The notes beneath the pieces are model-generated. The model did no database searches and was not told the DNA's origin. It saw only the letters and a program-made list of their open reading frames with translations. This document shows, in pieces, positions 7,604 through 14,249 of a DNA stretch of 33,833 nucleotides. The first letter of the stretch is position 1; every line of letters begins with the position of its first letter. The DNA is taken from positions 1 to 33,833 of IMG/VR virus record IMGVR_UViG_3300044971_003862; one strand, written 5' to 3'. Made by a program: the position numbers and the translations under genes. This DNA comes from a virus.

Positions 7604-7872
7604 TGGTATTTCCTCCGGCGCGGGGTTTGAGCGGTCAACTCTCGCAGGCTCTCTTTGCAGTCGGCGATCAGCGCCTGGTCAAAGGGGTTGAGCACGTCGA
7701 GGCTTGCGTTGTCCCGCGTCAGGTGAAGGCGCATGTTGAGCCACTCCATGTCCATGACGGTGCTCTGGCACACGCCGCAGACCGGCAGGCTATCGCCGTG
7801 CCAACGCTGGCGGCCGCAGCCGACCGGGCATGGCTCATAACTGGCCGGGTCGTATTTAGGGCGGCGGCTCAT
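7600..7872 (-). CDS. Small zinc-finger early protein
   Basis: The 90-residue protein has a four-cysteine zinc-binding pattern, C15-x3-C19-x12-C32-x2-C35, then a helical part. Such small zinc ribbons in phage early operons usually bind DNA or RNA or act as transcription factors. It overlaps Gam upstream and the next gene downstream by four bases each (ATGA). It is one possible candidate for a middle/late activator, since no Mor/C homologue is seen, but nothing in the sequence proves that. Confidence 0.65.
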   Translation of the reverse strand: MSRRPKYDPASYEPCPVGCGRQRWHGDSLPVCGVCQSTVMDMEWLNMRLHLTRDNASLDVLNPFDQALIADCKESLRELTAQTPRRRKYQ

Positions 7873-8483
7873 GACTTGGCCTGGTCAGGGGTGAAGGCGA
7901 AGGCCAGCTTGAAGGTTTCGACATCGGTCACCTGGATGCCGTGGGCGGCGAGGGTATTCACCAGCTCCGTGTCGGTGATGACTTTGACGCCTTCCTTGTT
8001 CAGCTCAGGGTCCGGTTGGCGGATCAAGCTTTCGAGCACGGACACCAGCGCGGCCTTTCGTGTGGAGGCCTCGCATTCGCCGAGCGCCATGATGTCGGCC
8101 TCCAGATTGAAGATCAGCGCCTTGATGATGCTCACGGCATTGGCCGGAGCCGCAACCTGCTTGCTGGCGCGATACTGAAGGGCGTGTTGCAGGACACTGA
8201 AGGTCTTCTTCCGCTTCCCACCCTTGAGCGGGAATAACCGGTCCTTGTGCCGGGTGGCGTAGGCCTCGACGGCGGCAAAGAGGTCCTTGATCTCCGTGGC
8301 CAGCGGCTCGGTGGAGTCTGCGAAGGCTTTCTTCGCAGCCTCCACGCGGGCCTGCATGTCAGCCTCGGCGCTGTTGATGAGGAGCTGCCGGGAGGCGATT
8401 TGAAAGACAACGTCGCACAGGTGCTTGTCGTCGGTGATGGTGAGGGCAGGCGCGGCCTGCGCGGTGTCGATGTCGATATTCAT
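7869..8483 (-). CDS. Mu Gam-like host-nuclease inhibitor
   Basis: In Mu, Gam binds double-stranded DNA ends and shields linear phage DNA from RecBCD. This 204-residue protein (Mu Gam is 174) has the expected long N-terminal helical hairpin with alternating charge (residues about 25-75, from ADMQARVEAAKKAFADSTEP to EAYATRHKDRLF), followed by a GGKRKKTFSV-type strand and a C-terminal region. The start at 8483 overlaps the previous stop (ATGA), so the longer reading from 8516 is rejected. It is in the early operon, as in Mu. Confidence 0.75.
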   Translation of the reverse strand: MNIDIDTAQAAPALTITDDKHLCDVVFQIASRQLLINSAEADMQARVEAAKKAFADSTEPLATEIKDLFAAVEAYATRHKDRLFPLKGGKRKKTFSVLQHALQYRASKQVAAPANAVSIIKALIFNLEADIMALGECEASTRKAALVSVLESLIRQPDPELNKEGVKVITDTELVNTLAAHGIQVTDVETFKLAFAFTPDQAKS

Positions 8484-8692
8484 GAGGGTGCGTTGTCGTG
8501 GGGAAGTTTTCCGCATTCGATCAGGCTCAGCTCGGCCGCGCAGGCGGCGCAGACCTCGCGGTGGTAGCCCTGGGCGGTGGCGATGAGGTGGTAGTCCGTG
8601 GGGGCAAGAAGGGCCTCCACCTCGCGCATGGCGGCCTGGAATGAGGCCTCCGCGTCTGCGCGCTGAGCGCGTATCTCAGGCAAGGTCGTCAT
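8480..8692 (-). CDS. Small early protein with Cys motif
   Basis: The 70-residue protein has a helical N-terminal half and a C-x2-C...C cluster (REVCAACAAELSLIECG, residues about 46-62) that could bind a metal. ATGA overlaps with both neighbours make it a secure member of the operon. Function unknown. Confidence 0.6.
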   Translation of the reverse strand: MTTLPEIRAQRADAEASFQAAMREVEALLAPTDYHLIATAQGYHREVCAACAAELSLIECGKLPHDNAPS

Positions 8693-8934
8693 GGCTGGGA
8701 GGCGGCGTGGTGAAGTGCGGCCAGCGCCCACCAGGCGACCGTGCCAATGATGAGGACCAGGACGGCCGCGTGCAGAGCCCCGCGTCCAAGGCCCGACGTG
8801 GGCACCGGCTGATAGGCAGGTTCGAGCGCGGGCAGGACATTGGATTCGGCAACGCGGCGGCGGTGCACACGGTCGCAGATGCGACGCATGGCGGCCGGAT
8901 CATCGCCGATCATGAGGATGGGTTTGGTGCTCAT
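8689..8934 (-). CDS. Small early protein with C-terminal membrane helix
   Basis: The 81-residue protein has a soluble N-terminal part containing an Arg-rich stretch (RRICDRVHRRR). One hydrophobic helix at about 53-78 (LHAAVLVLIIGTVAWWALAAL) would place it as a tail-anchored inner-membrane protein. Membrane proteins in early phage operons often act in host takeover or exclusion; no specific role can be read. Its start lies 2 bases from the preceding stop. Confidence 0.6.
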   Translation of the reverse strand: MSTKPILMIGDDPAAMRRICDRVHRRRVAESNVLPALEPAYQPVPTSGLGRGALHAAVLVLIIGTVAWWALAALHHAASQP

Positions 8935-8936
8935 GA

Positions 8937-9149
8937 TCAGGCGGCCTCCTGGGTTGAGGGTTTCTGATGGACGGCGGCAATGGCTCGACGGGTCGGGGTG
9001 TCGCCATCATCGAGCAGCACGGCGTGCCTTGGCGCGATGCGCAGCCCGCGATTGCGGAGCTGCTCCAGGTTATCGACCATGACGCTGAGGATGCGTCCTG
9101 GGGCAGGGTGCGGCCTAGACGAGGCCGTGGTGTGTTGGGTGGGGTGCAT
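8937..9149 (-). CDS. Small early protein, start uncertain
   Basis: It encodes up to 70 residues. An internal ATG at 9081 would give 47 residues (MVDNLEQLRNRG...) and removes a proline/serine-rich leader, so it may be the true start. Tight packing before the next gene (2 bases) supports translation. Basic, with no recognised motif. Confidence 0.45.
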   Translation of the reverse strand: MHPTQHTTASSRPHPAPGRILSVMVDNLEQLRNRGLRIAPRHAVLLDDGDTPTRRAIAAVHQKPSTQEAA

Positions 9150-9184
9150 GGTGGGTGCGGTTTGCTTTGGGTTTCCGGCGCGGT

Positions 9185-9598
9185 TTAGGAGGCGACGGGA
9201 AAGAGCAGGAGCTGGCCTGGATGCTCCGTGGGTGTGGCCTTGCCGCGCTTGGTGCGTGGGGCCTCGTGCATGGGCACCACGTTATCCGGCAGCGGTCCGT
9301 TCTGGAGGCCCTGGGCGGCGGGGAGAAACTGCGGGCACTGCGCGGCGATGGCGGCCAGCATCGTGGCCTTGTCACCGGTGCAGCATTTGAGGAGGTAGCG
9401 CACCACGGCGGCGCGAGGGATGCGCACGGCGGCGCGCTGGCCGGTGCCTCGCCCCTCGTGGCGCTTGCTTTCGATCTTGCCGCGCTTGATCAGGCGCTGA
9501 GCCGTGTTGCGGCCCACCTGGAGGACATACTCCACCTGGATGGTGCTTAGGTCATCATCCCCGGGGATGGAAAGTAGGCGTGCAAGGTCAGGGTCCAT
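9185..9598 (-). CDS. Helix-turn-helix DNA-binding protein
   Basis: The protein has 137 residues. Residues about 17-70 look like an excisionase/MerR-type winged helix-turn-helix. LSTIQVEYVLQVGRNTAQRL forms the helices, GKIESKRHEG the turn/strand, and VRIPRAAVVRYL the closing helix, typical of HTH_17-like phage proteins. The C-terminal 60 residues are likely disordered. It is an early regulator or architectural factor for transposition. In Mu, host IHF and the enhancer serve that role; this protein might act similarly, which is inference. Confidence 0.7.
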   Translation of the reverse strand: MDPDLARLLSIPGDDDLSTIQVEYVLQVGRNTAQRLIKRGKIESKRHEGRGTGQRAAVRIPRAAVVRYLLKCCTGDKATMLAAIAAQCPQFLPAAQGLQNGPLPDNVVPMHEAPRTKRGKATPTEHPGQLLLFPVAS

Positions 9599-9648
9599 AG
9601 GGCGCGGTTCTCAGTTGGCGGTTCGCAGTTCCTCGGCAGACTCAGCGG

Positions 9649-10056
9649 ATGACATGCTTGGATTTGATTGCCTTGTGGGATGCGGAGCTGGCGCGCTTGA
9701 GCACGCCTGAGCCGCGCGTGTCTCTGCCGGTGATTCTTGGCATCCTTCAGGGGCCTGGTTCAGAGGCGGCAGATTCAGCGTGTAGCCTCTTTGCAGCCAC
9801 ACTTGCCTGGCCGCCGCTTGAAGATCCAGTGCGTCTAGAGGTTCTGTTTCGCCTCTGCTGCGCACGATGGTATTGCAGCGTGATGCCAGAACATGAGCTG
9901 GAGCAGGATGAAACCCCAGGTGCATTCGCAGAGTCGGTTTTGATAGAGTACTGGCGAGACGCAGGGCGCGAGGACTGGGTAAGGGAAGGCCTGTGGGGCT
10001 GGACTCAGGAGGAGGGGCCGCCGGAGACATCTGTGTCATCTGGCTGGCTGGAATGA
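9649..10056 (+). CDS. Possible plus-strand gene inside the early operon
   Basis: The 135-residue acidic protein, rich in Trp, Leu and Glu, is unlike any family I know. I counted codon positions by hand: third-position GC is about 61% and second-position GC about 52%, the pattern of a true plus-strand gene. For the overlapping minus reading (9611-10072, 153 residues, Pro/Ser-rich) the same counts run the wrong way. On the other hand, the minus reading fills the early operon neatly, with 5 and 12 bases to its neighbours. Third-position GC is lower than in most genes of the window, suggesting recent acquisition. Treat the strand as unsettled. Confidence 0.45.
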   Translation: MTCLDLIALWDAELARLSTPEPRVSLPVILGILQGPGSEAADSACSLFAATLAWPPLEDPVRLEVLFRLCCARWYCSVMPEHELEQDETPGAFAESVLIEYWRDAGREDWVREGLWGWTQEEGPPETSVSSGWLE

Positions 10057-10077
10057 TTTCGGGTGTGCTCATGATTA

Positions 10078-10287
10078 TCAGCAACCTGGGTTGAGCATGG
10101 CGGTCATGTGGCTGCGGTAGCAGCGCGCCCAGAAGAGGCGGTTGGTCTGCCACTGCGTTGCCTCGGCCACGCGCTCGCTTGGCAGGAGGATGCCCCGGCG
10201 CTTGACGGCCAGGTGCAACGCATAAGCCACGACCTCGGCGGCATAGCTCAGGCGGAGGAGGCAATCGGTGAGAGGATCAGGTTTCAT
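10078..10287 (-). CDS. Small early protein
   Basis: The 69-residue helical protein (LLRLSYAAEVVAYALHLAVKR) carries one central hydrophobic segment too short and interrupted to call a membrane helix. It is the second gene of the leftward early operon, 39 bases after the RHH regulator. Function unknown. Confidence 0.55.
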   Translation of the reverse strand: MKPDPLTDCLLRLSYAAEVVAYALHLAVKRRGILLPSERVAEATQWQTNRLFWARCYRSHMTAMLNPGC

Positions 10288-10326
10288 GGTCGGCAGGCTT
10301 GCCGCGTCACGGCGCGGCGAGTTGTG

Positions 10327-10506
10327 TTAGGCAGCCGGAGACTTTGGGACCTGAATGGTGCCCGATTCGATCTGCGGTAGGATGGTCAACAGGCCGAGGC
10401 GGATGACGTCGCAGCGGGTCACGCCGAGACGCCGAGCTCCTTTTTCCACTCGATCAGCGAGCGGCTTTTTCATTCGGACTGGAATTGGCTTGGTGGTTTG
10501 GCTCAT
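10327..10506 (-). CDS. Ribbon-helix-helix regulator, first early gene
   Basis: The 59-residue protein was found by reading the minus strand directly. It starts at the ATG on 10504-10506 and stops at TAA on 10327-10329. It has the ribbon-helix-helix layout: strand KPIPVRM, helix A LADRVEKGARRLG, then helix B TRCDVIRLGLLTILPQIES. It is a clear paralogue of the divergent 75-residue protein at 10595 (shared KPIPVR, the R-x-G-x-x-R core and IRL/MRL). As the first gene of the transposition operon next to the operator repeats, it is positioned like Mu Ner. DNA binding is by family; the targets are inferred. Confidence 0.75.
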   Translation of the reverse strand: MSQTTKPIPVRMKKPLADRVEKGARRLGVTRCDVIRLGLLTILPQIESGTIQVPKSPAA

Positions 10507-10522
10507 TGGTGCGTGTGTTGTA

Positions 10523-10542
10523 TTGATATACGTTGATATACG
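10523..10542 (+). repeat. Tandem operator-like repeat, two TTGATATACG units
   Basis: Two exact 10-base direct repeats lie head to tail. A one-turn spacing is how RHH dimers usually load side by side on DNA. They overlap the candidate leftward promoter, so occupancy would repress the early operon. Confidence 0.7.
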
Positions 10543-10578
10543 TTACGGCAAGTAAAAAGATTGCCTGCCGGTTTGTTT

Positions 10579-10588
10579 CGTATATCAG
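10579..10588 (-). repeat. Inverted operator-like copy
   Basis: CGTATATCAG is the reverse complement of CTGATATACG, so nine bases (TGATATACG) match the tandem units. It lies 7 bases before the start codon of the rightward RHH gene, where binding would give autoregulation. Confidence 0.6.
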
Positions 10589-10594
10589 TCCTTA

Positions 10595-10822
10595 ATGGCT
10601 TCTCAAAAACCCATTCCCGTCCGACTCTCTGAAGATCTGATAAAACGGATCGACCGAGCTGCTAAGCGCATGGGAACAAACAGGGCCGCAATCATGAGAC
10701 TGTGCACCGAAGCCTTCGTTGACAGTTTCGAGAAGAAAGGAACCGCAGCATTGCCTATAAATTGGGAACAGTTGATTCAAGATGCAGATGGAAGAAGGGG
10801 AGAAAATAAAACTCAGTTATGA
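10595..10822 (+). CDS. Ribbon-helix-helix regulator, candidate phage repressor
   Basis: The protein has 75 residues. Its RHH core is strand KPIPVRL, helix LIKRIDRAAKRMG, then TNRAAIMRLCTEAFVDSFE. It is paralogous to the 59-residue protein on the other side of the control region. Placed like Mu c (divergent from the early operon) and followed by a terminator-bounded two-gene unit, it is the best candidate for the lysogenic repressor. This transcription unit is more AT-rich than the late genes. Its TGA overlaps the ATG of the membrane protein gene (10819-10822). No Shine-Dalgarno. Confidence 0.75.
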   Translation: MASQKPIPVRLSEDLIKRIDRAAKRMGTNRAAIMRLCTEAFVDSFEKKGTAALPINWEQLIQDADGRRGENKTQL

Positions 10823-11178
10823 AAATCCATCCCGTTGCCGCCTTCTGCATAATTCTAGGCGCGTGTGTTGTCGCGCTTGGGGCCACCGATATACCGTTGA
10901 AGAGCATCGCTACTCCAGTTGGGCTTCTTATATCTTTGGGCGTACTGCTGTTGATTATCTTGTCCCTTGCCCTGCTGTCGCCAGTAACTAGACCAAAAAA
11001 TGCCGCAGTGGCAAGGCACCCTATGACCAAGGCTGGGCACCTGTTTGCGCTTCTAGCTGCAGCTATGGTAGCGCTGAGCCTTATGTTGAATGCCGCGCTT
11101 GGATTGCTTGCAGCGGGATCGTTTTTATTCATTGCGTTGATCTGCTGGATTTTTGGGGCTGTTTTTGCCAGGACATGA
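10819..11178 (+). CDS. Four-helix membrane protein coupled to the repressor gene
   Basis: The 119-residue hydrophobic protein has about four membrane segments: roughly 4-23, 33-55, 72-95 and 97-116. No family is recognised. It is ATGA-coupled to the RHH gene and followed by a terminator, so it would be made in the lysogen. Superinfection exclusion or another lysogenic-conversion function is a reasonable guess. A holin is less likely because it is not in the late unit. Confidence 0.65.
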   Translation: MKIHPVAAFCIILGACVVALGATDIPLKSIATPVGLLISLGVLLLIILSLALLSPVTRPKNAAVARHPMTKAGHLFALLAAAMVALSLMLNAALGLLAAGSFLFIALICWIFGAVFART

Positions 11179-11205
11179 TCAAGCGCGACGCGTGGACATT
11201 GATCT

Positions 11206-11233
11206 AAAGCCCGCCCATCCAGGCGGGCTTTTT
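11206..11233 (+). terminator. Intrinsic terminator after the lysogeny unit
   Basis: A perfect 10-base stem, AAAGCCCGCC (11206-11215) with GGCGGGCTTT (11222-11231), encloses the loop CATCCA and runs into a T tract to 11233. It isolates the repressor unit from the late genes that start just downstream. Confidence 0.9.
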
Positions 11234-11238
11234 CGTGC

Positions 11239-11295
11239 GTGCTAACGGGTGGTTGAGGGTGGGCGACGGCGAGGGCCTGCCGTGGTCATGATGTG
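11239..11295 (+). promoter_or_regulatory. Late-promoter-like repeat, copy A
   Basis: Bases 11239-11268 are identical to 17962-17991, and the start GCTAACGGGTGGTT also matches 26479-26492. Without gaps, all three copies share a GAC triplet and a TGGT at fixed distances downstream. This copy lies directly after the terminator and before the first late gene, where a late promoter is expected. Promoter function is inferred from placement. Confidence 0.6.
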
Positions 11296-11415
11296 GCCGC
11301 GCTGGACGGCGCGTCATGGTTAGGGGCCGTCGCCGCACTGGGTCCGGGAGACTCACGCGGCGGCGGTTTTTCCAGGGGCGTCGTCGGCGGAATCACATCC
11401 ACCTCGAACCCCAAA

Positions 11416-11841
11416 ATGAAACACCAGCTCATGAATCGCTTCGGCCTCGTCATCGGCACCCTGGCTTTTGCCATCGGCCTCATCCTCCTGGGAGGCGGCC
11501 TGCCTTCCTGCTCCACTCCCCAGCAGACCGCCCGGCTCGTGGCGCTCTCGGAAATCGGCCTCGCCATCGCCAAGTCCAAGGGCCTCGTGTCTGAGGGCGA
11601 CACGGTGCTGATCCGAAACGGCCTGGCCGTCGTCACCTCGGAAAAGTCGGACATGGAAAAGGTCTTCAGCCTCAGCCGCATCGGTCTGCATGAGGCCGTG
11701 CAGGAGGGCGTGATCAAGGAAGGCGACTCGGTGCTCATCGAGCAGGCTGCCGCGATCATCCTGAGCACGCCGGAGCCTCTGCCCGACATGACCAGCGCAA
11801 AGGAGCCTGTGGCCGAACTTTTGCCGCCTCCCGGCGGCTGA
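11416..11841 (+). CDS. Small lipoprotein with internal repeat
   Basis: The 141-residue protein starts at the ATG on 11416; in-frame upstream codons lie too close to the promoter-like repeat. A hydrophobic signal segment (about 9-28) ends in LPSC, a lipobox with Cys32. The mature part contains a tandem repeat of about 32 residues: LSEIGLAIAKSKGLVSEGD-like at 44-75 and LSRIGLHEAVQEGVIKEGD-like at 86-117. A proline-rich tail follows. As first late gene beside the endolysin, it may be an outer-membrane lysis component (o-spanin-like), although those are usually shorter. It may instead be a surface protein. Confidence 0.6.
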   Translation: MKHQLMNRFGLVIGTLAFAIGLILLGGGLPSCSTPQQTARLVALSEIGLAIAKSKGLVSEGDTVLIRNGLAVVTSEKSDMEKVFSLSRIGLHEAVQEGVIKEGDSVLIEQAAAIILSTPEPLPDMTSAKEPVAELLPPPGG

Positions 11842-12006
11842 ACACGGTCCCCTTGTCGCGTGCGGGTATTGATCCGAACGGCGCAGGGACCTGGACCCTG
11901 AATGCCCTCCTGGATTGAGTTTGATCCACACGCAAGCGCCGACGGGCGGCGCGTTTTCCGCCGTGGGCACCCGGCACCTGCCACGGCACCTCCCCTCCAT
12001 ACCGCC

Positions 12007-12453
12007 ATGATTTCACTCACCACCGCTTACTCGATCACCGCCGAAAAGCTCAAGACACTCGCGCCTGTCTTCCGCAAACGTGTCGAGGCCTGGCTCAACG
12101 ACTGCCGCGCCGTTGGCTTGCAGCCCTACATTTACGAAGGCCTCAGGACGTCCAAGCGCCAGGACGAACTCTATGCCATCGGCCGCACGGTGAACAGAGG
12201 CAAGCCCAAGGTCACCAACGCCAAAGGTGGGCAGTCAATGCACCAGTATGGCCTTGCCGTGGACTTTGTGCCGCTGGTGCCGTCAAAGGCTGCTGGCCTG
12301 CACGAGGCCGACTGGAGCGACAAGGCTTACAAGCCCTATCACGAGATCGCCGCAAAACATGGCCTGCGCCGACTGAGCTGGGAAACTCCGCATCTCGAAG
12401 ACGCCACGGTGAAAGACTGGAAGGCCGCCGCTGAACTCTACCGCCCTGCCTGA
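12007..12453 (+). CDS. Peptidase M15 endolysin (peptidoglycan L,D/D,D-peptidase)
   Basis: This protein would cleave cell-wall peptides at the end of infection. Its 148 residues fit single-domain phage M15 lysins. The zinc ligands are in SMHQYGLAVDF (His79, Asp86) and in ETPH (His129), with Glu126 at the catalytic acid position. It lacks a signal peptide, so it needs a holin or another exit route, and no obvious holin is next to it. I chose the ATG at 12007, where the recognisable domain begins. Confidence 0.85.
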   Translation: MISLTTAYSITAEKLKTLAPVFRKRVEAWLNDCRAVGLQPYIYEGLRTSKRQDELYAIGRTVNRGKPKVTNAKGGQSMHQYGLAVDFVPLVPSKAAGLHEADWSDKAYKPYHEIAAKHGLRRLSWETPHLEDATVKDWKAAAELYRPA

Positions 12454-12455
12454 TC

Positions 12456-12809
12456 ATGACACCTGGTCGCTATGACATCACCCTCCGGCGCGGCGTGTCC
12501 TGGGAAGGACTCAGGCTGGAGCTCTTTGATTCCGCCGGTGCACCGTCGGATTTGACGGGCTGCACCGCCTTTGCCCAGGTCCGCAAAAAGCCGGGTGGTG
12601 ACATCATCGCCGAGCTGACGGCCGTTGTGTCGACCGACGTGGAAGATCCCGGCGTCATCGCCATTAGCGCCCTGACAGCCGCCCAGACGGAAGCCCTGAG
12701 TGTCGGCAAATACCGCTGGGACCTGGTCACGGCAAAAGACGGCGACCGCCATGGCCCGTGGCTGGTCGGTGAATTCATCGTCGAGGACATCATCACCAAG
12801 CCCACCTGA
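12456..12809 (+). CDS. Small beta-rich virion protein
   Basis: The protein has 117 residues with alternating strands (YDITLRRGVSWEGLRLELFD, then KYRWDLVTAKDG, then WLVGEFIVED). This matches the pattern of small beta-sandwich baseplate or fibre-attachment proteins, similar to the N-terminal BppU type. It lies directly before the collagen-like fibre and overlaps it by one base, so a fibre-joining role is likely. Confidence 0.6.
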   Translation: MTPGRYDITLRRGVSWEGLRLELFDSAGAPSDLTGCTAFAQVRKKPGGDIIAELTAVVSTDVEDPGVIAISALTAAQTEALSVGKYRWDLVTAKDGDRHGPWLVGEFIVEDIITKPT

Positions 12810-14248
12810 TGTCCGCCGTCTCCACCATCGTTGTGCGCTCTGCCGAGCAGCTCGTCACTGTCGAGCAGCCATCCACGGCACCACGCGTCGCGGCCGTCCA
12901 GGTCAGCCCTCCGCGCGGGCTGCCTGGGGCGGAGATTGAGCTGCGCGTCAATGACACGCACATCCAGTGGCGTGTTGTAGGAGCGGCGTCCTGGATCAAT
13001 CTGATCGCCCTCGCCACTCTCATCGGCCCCACCGGGGCGACAGGGGCCGCTGGAGCCACCGGCGCGACTGGCCCTGCCGGTGACGATGGCGCGGCCCCCG
13101 AACTCCAGGTGGACGGCACCATGCTGCAATGGCGGCTGGTCGGCGCGGCGACCTGGAACAATCTTTTTGACCTCAGCACGCTCGGTGGGCTGGTGACTCC
13201 TGTTGCCGTGGCCGAGGGCGGCACAGGTGCGGATAACGCGGCAGCAGCCCGCATCAACCTGGGCATTGAAAGCCTGGTGCCCGCTGTAGCGCAGGTGACA
13301 GAGCTGACTTTCAGCGGTGCAAGCGACGGTTCTTACATTGACATCCCCGTCAGCTCCACTGCGATTGTTCGGGCGTGGTGGAACGTTGATTCCGGCGGCA
13401 ATGCTCCGGCGGCTCCATCGGAGGGTGTGCTGATTGCCATGGGGGTCACGGCAGGTGTCACAGCAGATGATGCGGCACAAGCGTTGACTACTGCTGTCCA
13501 TGGCGTGCTGGGGCTCACTGCAAGCCGCTCCGGAAATGTGGTGACGCTGACGCAGCCCGCCGGAGTCGTGCCACCAGTGGATGTGAGTTCGGGCGGCGCC
13601 TTCTCAGCCACCACGACGATCACCGGAGTGGACGCGTATCGCCGATTGTTGAGCAGCCGCGCGGATGTCTTGCAGCTGCTTGACCAGGCCATCGGCTCCA
13701 TGGGATATTTTGACGGCAACATCTGGCGGGCTCTGGTCCCTACCGCGTTTTCTCAATTTGCTCGGTTGTCAGTCGGATCTGTGCCTGAATTGGTGGAGCC
13801 CGAGAGCGTGCAGTTTGCGCGTCTTGCCAATGATGCATCACTGACCAGCACAGCGCTTGCGAATATTTTGACAGTGCCGCTCAAGGCCTACGGCCGTTAT
13901 CTGGTGTTCGCGTTTGGTCCTCACACCAGCAACACGACCACGGAAGGCATGTATGTCAGCCTGAATGCGTCAGTCGCACCCAGCAGCGTGGTCTTCGGCA
14001 GCGTCAATTTCATCGGCGTCAACACCCTAAACGCCGTCAATGTGGGAACAGCCTACAATGCAATTGCTGCGGGCGCGTTGACCGGCCCTGGAACCACGGC
14101 CCGACCGTTCATTCTGTTTGGCTTTGTCGAAAACGGTGGGGCGGACACAAACCTCTACTTGCGTGCGGCAACCGAGACGGGCGGCGCGAACAGCAGCGTC
14201 CTTAAGGCCGGAACCGTGCTGGTCGCCATCCCGCTTTCTCCATTCTGA
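12809..14248 (+). CDS. Collagen-like tail fibre / receptor-binding protein
   Basis: The protein has 479 residues. It contains eight Gly-X-Y triplets at 73-96 (GPTGATGAAG...), a trimerising collagen-like stem. The stem is flanked by two copies of a module of about 28 residues (ELRVNDTHIQWRVVGAASW at 44-62 and ELQVDGTMLQWRLVGAATW at 98-116). Then comes the common phage-fibre motif EGGTGADNAAAARINLG (136-152), a middle shaft and a beta-rich tip. It would bind the host surface. The start overlaps the previous stop (TGATG). Confidence 0.8.
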   Translation: MSAVSTIVVRSAEQLVTVEQPSTAPRVAAVQVSPPRGLPGAEIELRVNDTHIQWRVVGAASWINLIALATLIGPTGATGAAGATGATGPAGDDGAAPELQVDGTMLQWRLVGAATWNNLFDLSTLGGLVTPVAVAEGGTGADNAAAARINLGIESLVPAVAQVTELTFSGASDGSYIDIPVSSTAIVRAWWNVDSGGNAPAAPSEGVLIAMGVTAGVTADDAAQALTTAVHGVLGLTASRSGNVVTLTQPAGVVPPVDVSSGGAFSATTTITGVDAYRRLLSSRADVLQLLDQAIGSMGYFDGNIWRALVPTAFSQFARLSVGSVPELVEPESVQFARLANDASLTSTALANILTVPLKAYGRYLVFAFGPHTSNTTTEGMYVSLNASVAPSSVVFGSVNFIGVNTLNAVNVGTAYNAIAAGALTGPGTTARPFILFGFVENGGADTNLYLRAATETGGANSSVLKAGTVLVAIPLSPF

Positions 14249-14249
14249 C

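Larger units (their letters stand above)
10507..10594. promoter_or_regulatory. Divergent early/lysogeny control region
   Basis: This 88-base AT-richer gap separates two divergently read RHH genes. It holds two tandem 10-base copies of TTGATATACG and one inverted copy. On the minus strand, TTGCCG (10551-10546) and TATCAA (10528-10523) are 17 bases apart and could be the early promoter, lying right over the tandem repeats. No convincing plus-strand promoter can be singled out. Confidence 0.65.

Noticed and set aside
7620-7632. Extra GGTTTGAGC match resembling the end motif
   Set aside because: It lies inside a coding gene as a partial single copy and is probably chance.
9611-10072. Minus-strand proline/serine-rich frame in the early operon
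   Set aside because: Not listed as a gene because codon-position GC favours the plus strand; kept as the alternative in the entry at 9649.
12470-13501. Minus-strand frame of 343 codons
   Set aside because: Opposite the small beta-rich protein and the collagen-like fibre, both well supported; its composition is Arg/Ser/Gly-rich, as in shadows.
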